64,000 bases of DNA from Roseateles oligotrophus. Its GTDB lineage: Bacteria; Pseudomonadota; Gammaproteobacteria; Burkholderiales; Burkholderiaceae_C. The position numbers and the translations under genes were made by a program. Shown here piece by piece: positions 63,099 to 64,000 of the stretch; the stretch's first letter is position 1; every line of letters starts with the position of its first letter. The notes beneath the pieces are model-generated. The model did not search any database. It was given only the letters and a program-made list of their open reading frames with translations, and was not told the origin of the DNA. The stretch covers positions 156,326-220,325 of the forward strand of contig NZ_JACHLP010000005.1 of the NCBI RefSeq assembly GCF_014204525.1. The letters are read 5' to 3'.

Positions 63099-64000
63099 TC
63101 AGATGGCGTGGCGCAGTTCGGCGAACAGAGTGCGGCCGGGGAAGGGGTGGGATTGATAGGCGCGGTTATTGCCGAGGTTGTCGACACCGAAGGCCAGCTC
63201 GGTCTTGGCCAGCGCGCGCCACAGCACCCGGACGTCGAGCTGCTTCAGCCTCGATGTGCCGCCGTAGGTGTCGGGGAGGATGTCGCTGTTGTCGATCTCG
63301 TTGAACTGGCGGCCGCTGTAGCGGTAGGTGCTGGAGAAGGTCCAGGCGCGCTCCGGCTGGTAGCTCAGCGTGAGGGCCGAGCGCACGCGCGGGATGCGCA
63401 CCCAGGTCTTGCCGACCGAAGCCGGCACGTTCGCGTTCTCCAGAATCCTGGCGTGATTGAAGGCGATATTGGCGTCTAGGCTCAGGCCCTTTAAGCCCAG
63501 GTCCTGCCAGTCGCCGGCCAGCTCGATGCCGCGTGTGCGCACCCGGCCGACGTTCTGCGTCGTCGTCACGTTGGGGAAGACCAGCGGGTTGTTCTGGCTC
63601 CAGATGGTGTCGCGCACATCGTCCTGGAACAGCGAGGCGCGCAGCGCGCCTTGTTCGAAGCGTTGCTCGGCGAAGAGTTCCAGCGCCTTGGATTTCTCGG
63701 GCCTCAGCTGCGGGTCGTTGACCTCGATCCGGCTGCCCGACTGCGTGCCCTGGAAGAGCTCGGTGACCGTGGCGAAGCGGGTGCCGCGGCCAATCGAGGC
63801 GCGCAGGGTCAGGTCTTGCTGGGCCTCCCAGGCCAGCGACAGCTTGGGCGAGAGCGCCGTGATGCTGCGCTCGGGGTAGGCCAGCGGCGCAATGCCGGCG
63901 ACGCGCTGCGCACCCTGGAAGGCCGCCCAGGACTCGGCGCGCAGGCCCGAGGTGAGCTGCCAATCAGGCGCAAAGCGCCAGGCATCCTGAGCGTAGAGTG
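63099..64000 (-). CDS. TonB-dependent receptor, C-terminal part (5' end beyond the window)
   Basis: The minus-strand frame is open from the window edge to the stop at 63099, about 300 residues. It shows the C-terminal half of a TonB-receptor barrel: LYAQDAWRFAPDWQLTSGLR, LSPKLSLAWEAQQDLTLRAS, FATVTELFQGTQSGSRIEV, LELFAEQRFEQGALRASLFQ, GIELAGDWQDLGLKGLSLDA, RYSGRQFNEIDNSD, FGVDNLGNNRAYQSHPFPGR, ending FAELRHAI. NNP and the PERS...LSPK motif are typical of vitamin B12/heme-type receptors as well as siderophore receptors, so substrate is open. It is the first gene of the minus-strand transport run. Confidence 0.92.
   Translation of the reverse strand, partial: LYAQDAWRFAPDWQLTSGLRAESWAAFQGAQRVAGIAPLAYPERSITALSPKLSLAWEAQQDLTLRASIGRGTRFATVTELFQGTQSGSRIEVNDPQLRPEKSKALELFAEQRFEQGALRASLFQDDVRDTIWSQNNPLVFPNVTTTQNVGRVRTRGIELAGDWQDLGLKGLSLDANIAFNHARILENANVPASVGKTWVRIPRVRSALTLSYQPERAWTFSSTYRYSGRQFNEIDNSDILPDTYGGTSRLKQLDVRVLWRALAKTELAFGVDNLGNNRAYQSHPFPGRTLFAELRHAI

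Overview
The window looks like chromosome from a GC-rich Gram-negative bacterium, most likely a betaproteobacterium of the order Burkholderiales. The basis is the complete exosortase A (XrtA)/PEP-CTERM exopolysaccharide locus in the arrangement usual for that group, outer-membrane TonB receptors, KDO synthesis, and strongly G/C-biased codon use. The species is not claimed.

Left edge (1-2932): the 3' end of an outer-membrane beta-barrel gene, then ligA (NAD-dependent DNA ligase). A 478-base gap with several inverted repeats leads into the locus.

XrtA/PEP-CTERM locus, first part (3411-16588, mostly + strand): a polyprenyl-phosphate sugar transferase; the regulators prsK (histidine kinase) and prsR (sigma-54-type response regulator); the TPR lipoprotein prsT; an N-acyl amino acid synthase-like protein fused to a PilZ domain; a secreted trypsin-like protease; a decayed ISAs1-type transposase; one PEP-CTERM protein on the minus strand behind a good sigma-54 promoter; and a VAO-type FAD oxidase. 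From the middle of prsT to the protease, base composition is visibly less GC-rich than the rest.

Second part (16856-35656, + strand): the core export and assembly operon. It encodes an outer-membrane export lipoprotein, Wzz-like chain-length protein, tyrosine autokinase, beta-barrel protein, ExeA-like ATPase, polysaccharide deacetylase, FemAB-like protein, glycosyltransferases, exosortase XrtA fused to EpsI, asparagine-synthase-like amidotransferase, O-antigen-ligase-like protein and a second deacetylase.

Third part (35653-53615): an asparagine-synthase homologue without the N-terminal cysteine, a glycosyltransferase and a VapBC pair. A long minus-strand operon follows (ACP, two alpha/beta hydrolases, TPR protein, DegT-type aminotransferase homologue, GNAT/FemAB-like protein, GT2, flippase, GT4, wecB, kdsA). 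Divergent from it are an acyl-CoA ligase and a PLP decarboxylase, both XrtA-associated families. Together these genes would build a repeat unit on undecaprenyl phosphate, flip, polymerise and export it, decorate it with acyl/amino groups, and sort PEP-CTERM proteins to the same surface.

Right edge (53612-64000): a LapA-like membrane protein, a decayed SDR fragment, a degenerate ABC ATPase, tRNA-Ser(GGA) with terminator, and a minus-strand metal-uptake-like operon (TonB receptor, ABC ATPase, two DUF3526-like permeases, second TonB receptor, CobW/ZigA-type GTPase). Three short non-coding elements interrupt the locus: a 77-bp insert at a start/stop junction and two MITE-like inverted-repeat elements of 100 and 161 bp.
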